From Eudorina sp. 2006-703-Eu-15 (lineage: Eukaryota > Chlorophyta > Chlorophyceae > Chlamydomonadales > Volvocaceae), in contig BDSI01000097.1 of NCBI GenBank assembly GCA_003117195.1, positions 418,788 through 482,787 of the forward strand: DNA of 64,000 bases. The letters are read 5' to 3'. The notes beneath the pieces were generated by a model. It made no database searches. It was not told where the DNA came from and worked only from the letters and a program-made list of their open reading frames with translations. This document shows positions 14,580-26,080 of the stretch, one piece after another; the first letter of the stretch is position 1, and the number at the start of each line of letters is the position of its first letter. A program made the translations under genes and the position numbers.

Positions 14580-17500
14580 TTACGCTTGGCCGTTGCCGTC
14601 GGCCTGAACGGTCGTGTCGATGACGACCAGGGTGTCGCCCGACGCCGCCAGCTGCGACAGCTTGGCCCGCACCGCCACCACCTTCCCCCCCACGGGGGCC
14701 GTCAAGGGGGTCTCCATCTTCATGGCTTCTAGGACCACCAGCGTGTCACCCGGAGCCACCTGCTGACCCGGCGTGACGCGCACGTCCCAGACGTTGGCGC
14801 TGAAGGCTGCCGTGACCTGGGTACGACAGTACGGCATGTACCGGCGGTTAGTAAGCTGTTGACATGTACGGAACGGTTGGGGGTTGTACTTCCAGGGACT
14901 TCGGTCGGGGTGGAGAAGAGAGGAGGCACATTGGGTGATGAGCTGATGACTGATAGCCGACGCGGACCTATCGCGACGGGCCAGAGAAACGGGCGGGGAA
15001 TCCCGCGCAGGAGGCGGTCTTTCTTTCCCCTTGTGACCCGTGGGTCTGTGGGTCCCCGTGGGGCGGGCTTGCTCACCTTGACGTGTCCCGGCTTGTCGTA
15101 CACGCTTTCGTCATCGTCGTCCTCCGCCGGGCCCGCCGTCGGCATCGCACCCTTGCCCGCCGCCGCCTCCTCCGCCAGCTGCTTGAGCGACTCCGCCTCC
15201 GCGACCAGCATACGGTCCATGGCGACGCGCTGCTTGGCCTGTGCGACACATGCACGACAACAGTACGTACGACAACGAGTAAGATAATCAAAGCTAGTGC
15301 AGCGCAAATAAACGGCTCGATGGACTTCAGGTCATGGTGCGGCAGCGGCAGCCTTCATCACTCTTTCCGTTTTCATGTCGGATGGCAGACAAGATACCAA
15401 TAAGCAATAACCAACGGACGAATGTGAAGGATTCCGCGGAGGACCCAGTACGACAGTGCCGCCGTACCTTGAACTCAGCGGTCTCCGCAGCCACCGACGC
15501 CTCCATCGCCGTAAAGGCGGCCACATCGAACGTCGTAGGCGTTACTTCGATCTCAAACAGCCCGTTCGCGAAGCCCGTTCGCATCCGCTCGAGCTCCGAC
15601 TCGCTGACCTGGAAGAACCGCACCTGCGATCCCGGATGGAGTGACAGTGTACGACGGCAGTTGTCAGTTGTCAGTTGGTCGCGAAGGGGGGATGAAAAAT
15701 ATGGAGTGCTCCTCTCACCATTCTAGGCCCTTCCGAGCGGACCCTTCCAAACCTCCGCCCCCCCATCCCTGCCGGCAGCAGCTGTGAGAGTGTGTCTCGT
15801 ACATCGATGCTCCTGTCGTGCAAGACAGGTCGCGGTTGTCGTACCTGGTCAAAGAAGTCCAGCAGCCAGGGCTTGGTGGCGGAGAAAGGGGCGCTGCGGC
15901 CGAAGCTGTTCCAGATGGGCAGCGTCCGGCCCACCAGCTGGTAGCCACCTGCGCGGGGTTCAACGCAGCAGCAGGCAGGAGCATCAGCGTCAAGGGATTG
16001 GGCGGAAGCCCATCCCGGGCGGTCTGCGCCTCGCAGTCCGCTGTTCAACCTCCTCAAGTCCTTGCAGCACCCAGGGCGTGTGTGTGTGTGTGCGTGTGTG
16101 TGCGAAGGCGCGGATCGACCACCCACGAGCCGCTATGACACCGGGCAGCGATTGGGAAACCCCATCTGGGCCACTAAAGCCCGGAGCCGCTGAACCCCCC
16201 TTTCCCCTTCCCCCTAGGCTGGGCTGCTTCTTACTAAATCCCCTTCCCCCTCAGCCCTCGCTGGGCCCCCCGGCGCCCTCCCTACCCAGTTCCCAGCTAC
16301 CCACCCAGTACCCAGCTACCCACCGGGTGAGTCCATCGGGTAGACGCACATGTAGCAGCCGCCGATGCCCACCGTGCCCTCCGCGGTGTACGTCCGCGCG
16401 GGGTTCATCTTGGTGGTCACCAGGCGCTGGCGGGGGTCCATGGGTACGGCACAGGGTGCCCCCAGGTACACGTCACCCAGGCCCAGGACCAGGTACGAGG
16501 TGGAGAAGATGGTGTTGCGGACCTGGGGTTGGGGTTGGGGTTGGGGTTGGGGGGAGCGGAGTTTGGGCTCATGGTTGGATACAGGTGTGATAATAGGTAG
16601 ACATGGGGGGAGGTGAGTATTGTCTTATCATGTGTGCGCGACCCGCGGGACGGTTCGTCCCACCAGGCCACGCGGGTCCAACCAGGGGCCCCCCACCCTT
16701 CTCCCCCCTCCCCACGTACCTCCTCCTTGCCGCCCTCCAGCCCGTTGTTCTCCGCAATGTACGCGATGTTGTCCGGCAGGTACGGCGCCGAGGGCCGTAC
16801 ACTCTTCATGTACTTTGCGATGGCCTCGTGCGTCCAGCGCTCGTCGAAGGCCATGGGCAGGTTGACGATGCGGCTGGGGAGCACCATGGTGGACACGTCG
16901 GGGATGCGAGCCTCGGCCGCCTCCAGCACCTGCAGCAGCTTGCCGGGCGAGATGGCCGCAATGTCGTACTCCACCATGCAGGACCGCACGCCCGGACTCG
17001 TCTCCACCAGCCCTGGCAGCTCGCCCGCCGCCGCCAAGTCCGCCAGCACCTGCCGCAGGCAGTGCACCCGCACTCGCAGCTTGATGTCCAGCGCCATGGG
17101 GCCGTAGTCCACCTGCACGTAGCGGTCGCCCGCCAGCCTGTCGGGGTCGGGGTCGGGGTCGGGGAAGGAAGGCGCAGGGGGGGAGGTTGCGGGGCGGGGC
17201 GCGGCGCGGGGATGGGAGGGGCGGATCGGTTAGAGTGCAGTAGAAAAGCAGGACTATATTCAATATGGTATTACAAAAATATATGGATAGACTAAACATA
17301 CTTTGGTCAATTATATATTCAACCTTTAGTCAATTCAAGTGCACTAGGTGCCGGCCAAGCTGGAAGGCATGGTGCGGAAAGCAGGGCGACGGCGGCCCGC
17401 GTGCGGGCCGTACATCGACGACATCATCCGTACCTGTACTGCGCTCCAGGGAAGCCCTCCGTCGGCGGCAGCTCCCGGCACAGCGCCTTGGTGGGCGGCA

Positions 17501-20500
17501 TCGGCACGTCCGGGTTCGACGCGACGTCGAACGCAATCGCCGCGGCCTTGTCGTATGCCGCCAACACCTCCGCTTCCGCCAGCCCGTCGCGCGCCATACT
17601 GCGCACCGCCGCCACCCGGGCGTCCGTACGGAGCCGCTCCGCCAGCGCCTCCGTCAAGCTCAGTCGTACGAACGTGACCTCGTCGTCCGGTCGTACTTGT
17701 CCCATCTTCCAAAGCTCGGTGGAGGTGATAGTGGCGGGGCACACGAAGCCGCCCAGGGAGGGGCCGTCCACCGTCAGCACCACGGGGTGGTCACCTGCTC
17801 CGGGGGGAGGGTTGGGGTTGGGGTTGGGGGTTTTGGGGTTGGGGTTGGGGGTTTGGGGGTTGGGGTTGGGGTTGGGGAGCGAATTGATTGGCATCAGGGG
17901 CGGAGCGGAGGAGTGGGGAGGTCCAGGGGGCGGCCGGAAACCTGCTGGAGGAAACACAGCGAAACACACACACACACGTTGGTTTGGGTCGGGCGGGTTG
18001 CATTTCTAAACACACACACAAACACCACACACGTGGGGGTTTCGAGAAAAGCCTGTCCAACCGCCTGCTACACGCCTCCGGAGTAGGAGCGGGGACGGGA
18101 CGGCACACGCCCGAAGCCTCTCCGTACGGTACGGCATCTCACAGCCCCGGCGCATGCCCACGCCCCAGGGACCCATGCGGGTCAGCAACCCGACCGACCC
18201 ACGGGTCGGGTCGGCAGCTCGGCACACCCTCCCACCCACCCGTGAAGTTGATGGCGCCGATGGCGTAGATGTGGTCGTGCACGTTGGACGGGTGGGTGCC
18301 GCCCTCGCCGCCGTCGGGACGGACCCACTCGGGTTTGGGCCCCACCAGCCGCACCCCGAGGCGGTTGCTCTGGTAGTGCACCTTGTAGGGCGAGGAGTGG
18401 AATGTCTCCATGAAGGCGGCGGTGATGAAATCGGGGTCAGCGTGGGGGCCGCTGATGACACCCACGCGCCACGAGGCGACGCAGCTCTTGGAGCTGCCGC
18501 TGGTGGAGCTGACGGCGGCGGGGGCGGCGGCGGCGGACTCGGGCGGAGGGGCCAGCGCTGCGGCGGCGACGGGGACCCGGGGCAAAGCGAATGGGCGAAT
18601 GAGTGAGAGCGGGATCGTGAATGAACGAATAGAGTGAGAACGGGAGAGAGACATTAGGATGTGACCGTGCCTAGGGGGAAGGTGGGGGTGCAACTACCGC
18701 GAACCTGCCAAACCCCACCCCATCCCCCTCATCCTCCTGCGGGACTCCCCCCTCCTCCCCTTACGACACTCCCGCACGGCCGGCACTCACTTCCAAAGAT
18801 GGGCGCCAGCACCGGCGGCAGCTTTGTGGGGTGCGCCCCCACGTCGGCGTGCTTGCTCAGCGGCAGGCTGTCTCCCACCCGCAGGTAGCGGCCCTGGTAG
18901 CCGCCGAACTTGCCGCCGGGGAAGGTGGACCGGGAGCCCAGGTAGGCGGGCACCTCGATGCCGCCCCGCACCGCCAGGTAGCCGCGGACGCCCACGCCGC
19001 CCAGCAGCTGCGCGGGACGGACGGACGGGCGGTTGTGTGTGTGTGTATGTGTGTGTAAAAGAGAACTGAGCCGCGAGAAGCGAAGTCCAGCGCAAAAGGC
19101 GGTTGTGTGTGTGTGTATCATTACATATCTGCCGGGCCGACGCTGGCCGGGGGCGCTAACCCGCCCCATACGGGAGACCGCCGAAGCACTCTCCCAGAGA
19201 ACTGGGAGAGGGGCGAGGAGACACAGCACGGGACCACAAGGGTGCCGTGCACCCGGGGCCTCTAGCCCCATCTAAAACGCGCCACGAGGTCAGGCACCAA
19301 GCCAGCCTGCCTTTATAAAGCCGATCACGGGGCCAACTCAAACAAAACCCCTACACGTTCAGCGCAACCAGCCGAAGGCCAGGCACACACGGCAAAAGCA
19401 GACCACGCAACGGAGCGAGCACTATGCAGGTGGCACGGCTCCGATCCTCCTGGGAAAGCAGTCGCGGCCACGCGGTCCAACCAGTGCGTTCTTACGGTGC
19501 ACAGGGCTGGGCAATCTGGCAGGTAAAGTACGCATAAAAGCACCATGAACCAGGCTGCCATAACCCTGCTTACTTAGAACGTCCTAGGTCAACACATGCG
19601 TCCACTGCCCCGCTAAACCCAACCCTCCCGCTATACACGAGCCTCCACGCTAGCCCGTCCTCCATGTGTGTGTGTAGTGAGAAGCCCGCCCGACCCGAAC
19701 CGGTGACCCCTTACCCCAGTCCCCTCTGCTCGCCAGCACCTGCCCGACCTCACCTGTCCCACCGCCAGCACCTGCCCCGCCTCCACCCGGAAGCTGCTGC
19801 CCCACTCCAGGGGCTGCCCGTCCAGGGAGGCCGCGAAGGGGGCGCCTGCCAGCGCCACCAGGGCGGCGCAGTGGAAGCGCAGCGTGGGGCCTGGTGGGCG
19901 GGCGGCGGGCGGGCGGGCGGGAGGATGGAGAAGGGGAGGGCCGGGCGGAAGTAGTGGGCGCGGCTGAGTGAGGTGAAGGTAGCGCGAGGAGGCAGAAGAC
20001 CCGAGGGGAAGAAGCCGCGTCATCGTCATCGTCATCGTGGGGCTGAATTTGTTTGAGGGGCACCTGGCTCGAGTGGTTTGATGACGAGTGGCCGGGCCTT
20101 ACGTAGCCGGACGCATGGGCTTCGGTCGTCATGTCTTCCCTGGGATACCCCGGATCGCTCCAGTCCGCAGTCCCCCTCTCTGACTACGGTAGGTCCCGTC
20201 TGCGGCCGATTCACCTCTTCGGCCATTTCACCCCTGCGGCGCGCCCCCTGCCCTCCACTCCACCCGCCACCCCCCCCTTCCGCCCCCTCCTCTCCTCTCC
20301 GCCCTCTCCTGCCCCCTCCGCCTCCCCCCTCCCTCACCCTGCAGACTGAACTCGAGCGCCGCCGCGTCCTCCTCGTTGCCCACCAGCGCGTTGGCCAGCC
20401 GGTGCGACAGCGAGTCCATAGGGCCTGAGGGGGGCACCCCCACGTGCCACAGCCGGGTGCGACCAGGCCAGTCCTGAACGCTGGTCTGCATGCCTGCACG

Positions 20501-23500
20501 CCGCCGTACGTGAAGGAGGAGGTGGGGGGCGACAAGAGGACGGGGGCAGAGGGGCGGGATTAATGCGGGGTCGTTTCGAGTCACGTCGGGTTTCCAGTGG
20601 GTGATTGGTGCGTAGTGGTGGGGGCAGTGGTGGGGGCAGTGGTGGGGGCAGTGTGTGTGTGTGTGTGTCTGTGGGGGGGGGGTTGACGGGGGCAGCGATG
20701 CGCGTTCAGGGGGAGGGTTCCGCACCCTCCCGCCCACCCACCCACCTGGCGCCAGCACCTCAGCCACGTGCGGCACGAAGTGGAAGCCCTCGAGGAAGCG
20801 GGTGGTGGTGTCGCCCGCGATGAACCGTGGGTCGGTGACCACCGCGCGCAGGAACTCGACGTTGTTGGGCACGCCCTGCACCGAACCGACGAGCGCACGT
20901 CCCCCGACGGGGTCATACAGCCGTGTCGTGTGTCCCGCGGTTACCACATCACAAGTACCGGTCGGGACTCTGAAGGGTCCACCCCTCTCGTAACGGTTAC
21001 TACCAATACCACACATCGTGACATGCACGGGGTACATCCATCCAGCCCGCAGGGCCCCCCCCGGGTCCCTGGGGGCCCCAGCCCCCCCCTCCCGGCACCT
21101 ACCTGCAGCTCCGTCCGCGCCAGCGCCTGCACCATCTTGGCCACCGCCTCCTGGCGAGTGGGGGCCCACACCATGAGCTTGGCCAGCAGGGAGTCGTAGT
21201 GGGGGCTCACCTGAGGGGGCGGGGGAAGGGGGGGAAGGGGGGAAGGGGGGAGGGGGGGAGGGGGGGGGAAGGGGGGGAGGGGGGGAGGGGGGAGGGGGGG
21301 AGGGGGGGGGAAGGGGGGGAGGGGGGGAGGGGGAAGGGGGGGGGGAGGGGTCGAGTGAGAGGTCGGCGAAGGGGGGAGGGGGCGCGGTCGAGTTTGTGTG
21401 GGGTGGTCGCGATGGCTCGGAATGAGGGGGGAAGTGGGGCGCGAGCGGAACTGGCGGCACCTTTAGTGGCCATGCAATACGGCAGTCAACCTGCCGTGCT
21501 ACGAGGGCACAGGGCTGGCAGCGGCCGATCCGGCTGGCACACGCCCCACGCACCCAACCCTGCGATACGGTATCCTGCTATTCTCCTTAATCAAGGAGGT
21601 ACGGAGATCGCACCGCCAGATTGGAGATCTCCCCGCCCCCCACCCCACGCTCCCAACCCCCTCCGTCCCCCACCTCCGTGCCCGTCTCCACCCAGCTGTC
21701 CACTCGCACGCCCTCCACCTCCTCCGGGGTGGGGAATGCCACGTGGCCCAGCAGCCCCGGGCAGGGCATGAAGTCGTGGGCGGGGTCCTCCCCGTTAATG
21801 CGGACCTGCGGGGAACCAGGCGACCCACGGGTCAGTGGCGAGGCGCTTCGTGAGCCGCACGCACGCCTACGCAGGCGCGTGGGGATGCAGCCACACAAAC
21901 CACTTGTAGTTTACACGCTCCAGCCGCACGGCGGCACGGGTAACGCGGCGCAGCTACGGCCCCTTGCACGACTCGCGCTCCTGTCACCAACAAACACACG
22001 CCAGCCAGACGGAGAGAGAGCGGGAGAGAGAGAGAGACCCGCGGGACTGAGGCAGGGGCGCGGACCGCTCAGTTCTCCTGTCCTGACACGCAAACACACA
22101 TGCAGAGCTCGAATCCTTTCCTTCTCGCGGCACAGTCCTTTTCGATACGCACATGCACGGTGACGCACCTCAATGGCGCGGACCGCTCAGTCCCCATCTA
22201 AACAAAACACGTGCACATGCACAGCTGGACTCGACCTTGCTCGCGTCCTCCTTCATACATACAAACACTAATATCATAAGGACGCACCTCAATGGCGCAG
22301 CCGACCGCGGGCGCCGCCGCCAGCGAGCCCAGCAGCGCCGCCGCCCCGCCCTCAGGCAGCAGCCCCGGCAGCTGCAGCCGCAGCTGCGCCTCCACAATGT
22401 CAATGTTGCCGTGCGCCATCTCCGTGATGCCGTGCTCCACCTGCCGTACAGGGTACGGCACACCATACACGCCACGCGCAGCACCCGTCACCTGTCAACT
22501 CAAGGTCCAAGGCAACGCGATGCCGCCATGCTGCTATACCGTGCATCCGCCACTGCCAGCCCCCGGGCCTCCACCCCCCCATACCCGACGAACACAGTTC
22601 CGAACCCCACCCCCCCTGCACGATAGTCGTACATACAGTCCAGGGCGGGGGTGCCACATCGCGAAAAGCACAGTCCCACACACCGCAACCCTCCCCTCCC
22701 TTCGTCCCCTCCCCTCCTCCCCTCGTAGCCGTCCCCGCCCCCTCCCCCTTGCCTGCAGCCGTGTGTTGACCTCCAGGAAGTACATCTTGCGGCTGTCCTC
22801 GTCCACCAGGAACTCCACCGTGCCGGCGGAGCGGTAGCGGGAGGCGGTGCCCAGGGCCACCGCGGCCGAGGTCAGGGCGCCTCGCAGCGCCTCGTCGACC
22901 AGCGGGGAGGGGGTCTCCTCCAGCACCTGGAACATGGGACGGGGGCCGGTGGGTGGGGCGTGGTGGGGCGGGGTGAGGCCGGGCGGGGTTGGTGTGAGGC
23001 GGGGTGAGGCGGGGCGGGGGTGGTGTGAGGCGGGGTGAGGCGGAGCGGGGCGTGGTGGGGTGGGTGGGGGCGGGGGGCCGGGGGCCGGTGGGCGGGGCGG
23101 GGGTGCGGCGGGGTGAGGCGGGATGGGGCGGGGTGGGGCGGGCGGGATGGGGCAGGGCTGAAGCGTTCGGTGGGACGGGGCTAAGGCGGGTGGGTGTCAT
23201 GGGAGTGACAGGGTATGGTTGTGGCTTATGGGGGCTGCCGGTGGAGAGAGGAGGAAGCGGGCGGGTGGGGGAGTCACATGCCGGTGCGGCGCGGATGGAA
23301 GTAACGGGTGCGGTGCGGTGAGGTGAGATGCGGTGCGGTGGAAGTGACGGGTGACGAGGTGTCGGCGTGTCCCTTGCTTGCCTTTTGATGGCGGCGCTGG
23401 ATGGAGCACTCTCGCTCCCCCAGGTGGATGCAGTTGCCCTCGCCGTCACCGAAGATCTGCACCTCCACGTGATGCGCCCGCTCAATGTACTTCTCCACGA

Positions 23501-25472
23501 ACACCTGCGGCCGCCACCGCCGGGGAGAGGGGAGCAGGGGTCAGGAGGAGGGGAAGGCAGGAGCCGGCGTGAAGAGGAGCAGAAGTAAGGGAGTCGGAAT
23601 AAGTCGAGCTCAAAGAGGCGGCGGCAGGGACGAGAGGTGAATTGTGGAGGAGGAGGAGGAGGAGGAGGTGGAGGGGGAGGACGCGAAGCCTCAGCGGCGG
23701 CTGGTCGCAACGGACAGCTCGCTGTCACGCACGCCACAAAGCCCAGGAGGATGCGGCTGAGAACGAGCCCCCCCAAACCAGCAGCCTCCGCGGCCGCCGC
23801 TCACCCCCGCATTCCCGAAGAAGGCCTGCCCCTGGTGCTGGCTCATCTCGAACTTGTACGTCACGTCATCGTCGTTGCGGCACAGGAAGATGCCCATGCC
23901 GCCGCCGCCGCCCGTGGCCTTGAGCAACACCGGGTAGCCCACCTGCAAGATATCAGCGGCCGGAAGGCGTTGCTTGTGTCGGGACGGGTCGCGGGGTGGC
24001 GCAGCGGCAGCGGCAGCAGCCCGCAGCAACATCGACCGCGCAGCACCGCGGTTGCAACACGTAACGGCACAGCTGCGCAGCTTCCAGCGTTTCTTAGGAC
24101 TGGACGTATTGCCGCACCTTCTGGGCCTCCAAGACGGCATCCGCGGCCGCCTGGACGAGACCGCTGCCTTCCAGGATCGGCACCTGGCCGCCAAAAGGAA
24201 CGGGGGCCGAGGAATACGGGAGGGATGGGGGTTAAGAGGTCAGAAAAGGAGGTGGCGGTGCAGGACATGGCGGAATCGGGGAATGCAAGGTTTCCGATCG
24301 GCCACTCCAGAGGCAGCCACGGCATCTTGGATCTGGGCACAGGTACGCGGTGCGGAGCGGAACCACAACATATCATCCCAGATTCCCTGTCTCCCACATC
24401 CACATCCACATCCACATCCACATCCACACACAACCACCCCTGGACTTCACTTCTCGCGGCTCAGTTCGCTTTAACACACACACAACCAAACGCGCACACA
24501 TCCCTCCCCCACCGGGGCAACTCACCCCCGCCTCCCGGGCAATCTCTCGCGCCACGTGCTTGAGTGAGAAGTCGTGCATGGTCTTGGCGGTGGGGCCGAG
24601 CCAGCAGATCCCCACCTCCGTGATTGCCGTCATGAAAGCCTCATTCTCGGACAGGAATCCGTACCCGGGATGTACGGCTGTACAGCCATTCTCCAGAGCG
24701 ATCTGTGCGGGTGTGCGGGTGTGCGGGTGTGGGAGTCGAGGTATCGGTAGGTTTGTGTCTTTAGCGAGGTGCCCACCCGAACCACCCAGGTTTGTGCGTG
24801 TGTACAACACACATGTGTGTGTGTGTGTGTTAATGTAGGGAGGTGGGAGGAAGGCCGGGGGACAGGGTGGAGATAGCGAGGCGGAATGCGCGCCCAAGGA
24901 AGGGTGAGGAAAGTCGGCGGAAGGCGCAGCAGCGGGATGACACAAGGCGCGGACTGTGCCGTGAGAGAGCAGCGGAATCCAGGTGCGGTGCCTGCGCGGG
25001 ACCGCGGTCATCTCGTGGTGTTGATGGCTGGCGAATGGTAATGAATGATGATGCCGGAGGAGGCTCGGCGCGGGGAGGCGGGGCTGGCATGGAAGCCCGA
25101 TAGAGGAGGTGGGACCGCTCCAGAGAGAAAAGCCGACAAGCCAACCGTCGCCACGCATGCCCGCTTGTAGCAAAATGGCAGAAATTCATGAAGGTACCCG
25201 CGCCGGGGTTGAGGGCGAGTCCGAGGCAGGTAAAATGGACGCACCTGGACAAGCCGAACGGCGTTGGTGTACTCTCGGGGGTTGTCGCCGAGGGAGATGG
25301 CGACGGTCGCCTCGCGCACGTGCGGCGCGAGTGCGTCCACAGTCGTGAAGACCGATACCGTCTCAATGCCAAGCTTAGTGCAGGTGCGGATCACGCGGCG
25401 AGCAATCTCGCCACGGTTCGCAATCAGTACCCGGTGCTTGGCATCGCCTAACGGAAAGGAGAAGGGGTCCAT
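14580..25472 (-). CDS. DUR1: Urea carboxylase (biotin-dependent)
   Basis: Twenty-one exons, transcript order: 25472-25245, 24702-24526, 24183-24118, 23942-23805, 23504-23382, 22926-22753, 22440-22288, 21805-21674, 21210-21103, 20875-20746, 20493-20338, 19890-19754, 19007-18791, 18557-18240, 17794-17434, 17137-16720, 16522-16324, 15948-15845, 15623-15468, 15238-15077, 14816-14580. Sum 3894 nt, 1297 residues, every phase agreeing. The enzyme converts urea, ATP and bicarbonate to allophanate. A biotin carboxylase domain comes first ([13 protein letters not shown]-grasp Gly loop at 168-172, RRHQK 240-244, EVNTRLQ near 296-302). The KipA/KipI-type carboxyltransferase halves follow (TSVQDWPGR near 480; [11 protein letters not shown] near 877). 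A biotinyl domain ends the protein, with EAMKMET and biotin-accepting K1252. Introns 5 and 6 need GC donors. The allophanate hydrolase activity, fused in yeast DUR1,2, is a separate divergent gene here. Family and pathway are certain; exon 13-14 joins in a low-complexity Ala/Ser/Pro segment are the least conserved part. Confidence 0.96.
16525..16554. repeat. (GGGGTT)n tract abutting a DUR1 3' splice site
   Basis: Four to five GGGGTT units. In the minus-strand transcript they read CCCCAA and run directly into the AG of the acceptor for the exon 16522-16324. Confidence 0.85.
17807..17879. repeat. (GGGGTT)n / GGGGTTT tract in a DUR1 intron
   Basis: About ten G-tracts of four to five G, separated by TT or TTT, 12 nt beyond the acceptor of exon 17794-17434. 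It reads as a C-rich polypyrimidine-like tract in the DUR1 pre-mRNA. Confidence 0.8.
21214..21350. repeat. G-run tract (GGGGGGA/GGGGAA) in a DUR1 intron
   Basis: Nearly pure G with single or double A interruptions over about 135 bp, next to the acceptor of exon 21210-21103. The transcript strand is nearly pure pyrimidine. G-quadruplex formation on the DNA plus strand is likely. Confidence 0.85.
22930..23180. repeat. GGGCGGGGTGAGGC degenerate minisatellite in a DUR1 intron
   Basis: Roughly fifteen degenerate copies of a GC-only 12-16 bp unit just upstream (in transcript sense) of the acceptor of exon 22926-22753. Confidence 0.7.
24391..24430. repeat. (CACATC)n hexanucleotide microsatellite
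   Basis: About six copies of a six-base unit in the DUR1 intron between exons 24702-24526 and 24183-24118. Confidence 0.8.
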
Positions 25473-26080
25473 GTGAACTGCATATGCACGCGTGATGTAA
25501 AAAATGGAAGTTTAACAACTGTATTCAGAACGTACCTGCCATTCTGTGTGCAGTTTTTAAACCTTCTTCCTACAAGATACAATTCCACTTGTCAAAATGT
25601 GACGCTCCCACAATTGTGACAACCGGTCGATGGACAATTATAAGATTCTATCCAGCTATGAAGTCGGCCATATCGAGACCCTGGTAACAGGACTGACCGT
25701 TAGTTGCGACTTGCAGGTCCACGTGACAAACAGCAGGATCGTTAGTGGTTGGCCCCTTCATAATGTACTGCTCGGCACAGCGCATTGCAGACATTCAGAA
25801 AATTAAATGCACAGAAAATGTCATGATCAAAGGGAATAATGACTTGCAAAGGGCAGTGTCTTGTCGCCAAGTGGTCAGTATCCCTTCAGTTTTGCCGTAG
25901 TTGTGAACCAGCTTAGGCCCCTCTCAGGGACCGCAGGGTCGGTTCGCACTTCTGAGTCATGCAACCCTGTCCCGACGCACTCAAGTAAGATACCTGCCTG
26001 TTAACGTAGTCGGCTCTGTGAGAGCGCCTGAGTCACAAGCCATAGTTTGCGAAAAAAAGAACTTGTCAACCCAATCCGAG
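25473..26080. promoter_or_regulatory. Shared divergent promoter region, DUR1 / DUR2
   Basis: The 608 bp between the two start codons separates divergently transcribed genes for consecutive steps of one pathway, so co-regulation from here is the simplest inference. Base composition is more AT-rich than the flanking exons. I did not recognise a specific nitrogen-responsive element. Confidence 0.5.

Noticed and set aside
20228..21553. A 441-codon minus-strand open frame as one continuous protein.
   Set aside because: It reads through C-run introns (poly-Pro) and includes two genuine DUR1 exons; conserved sequence supports splicing.
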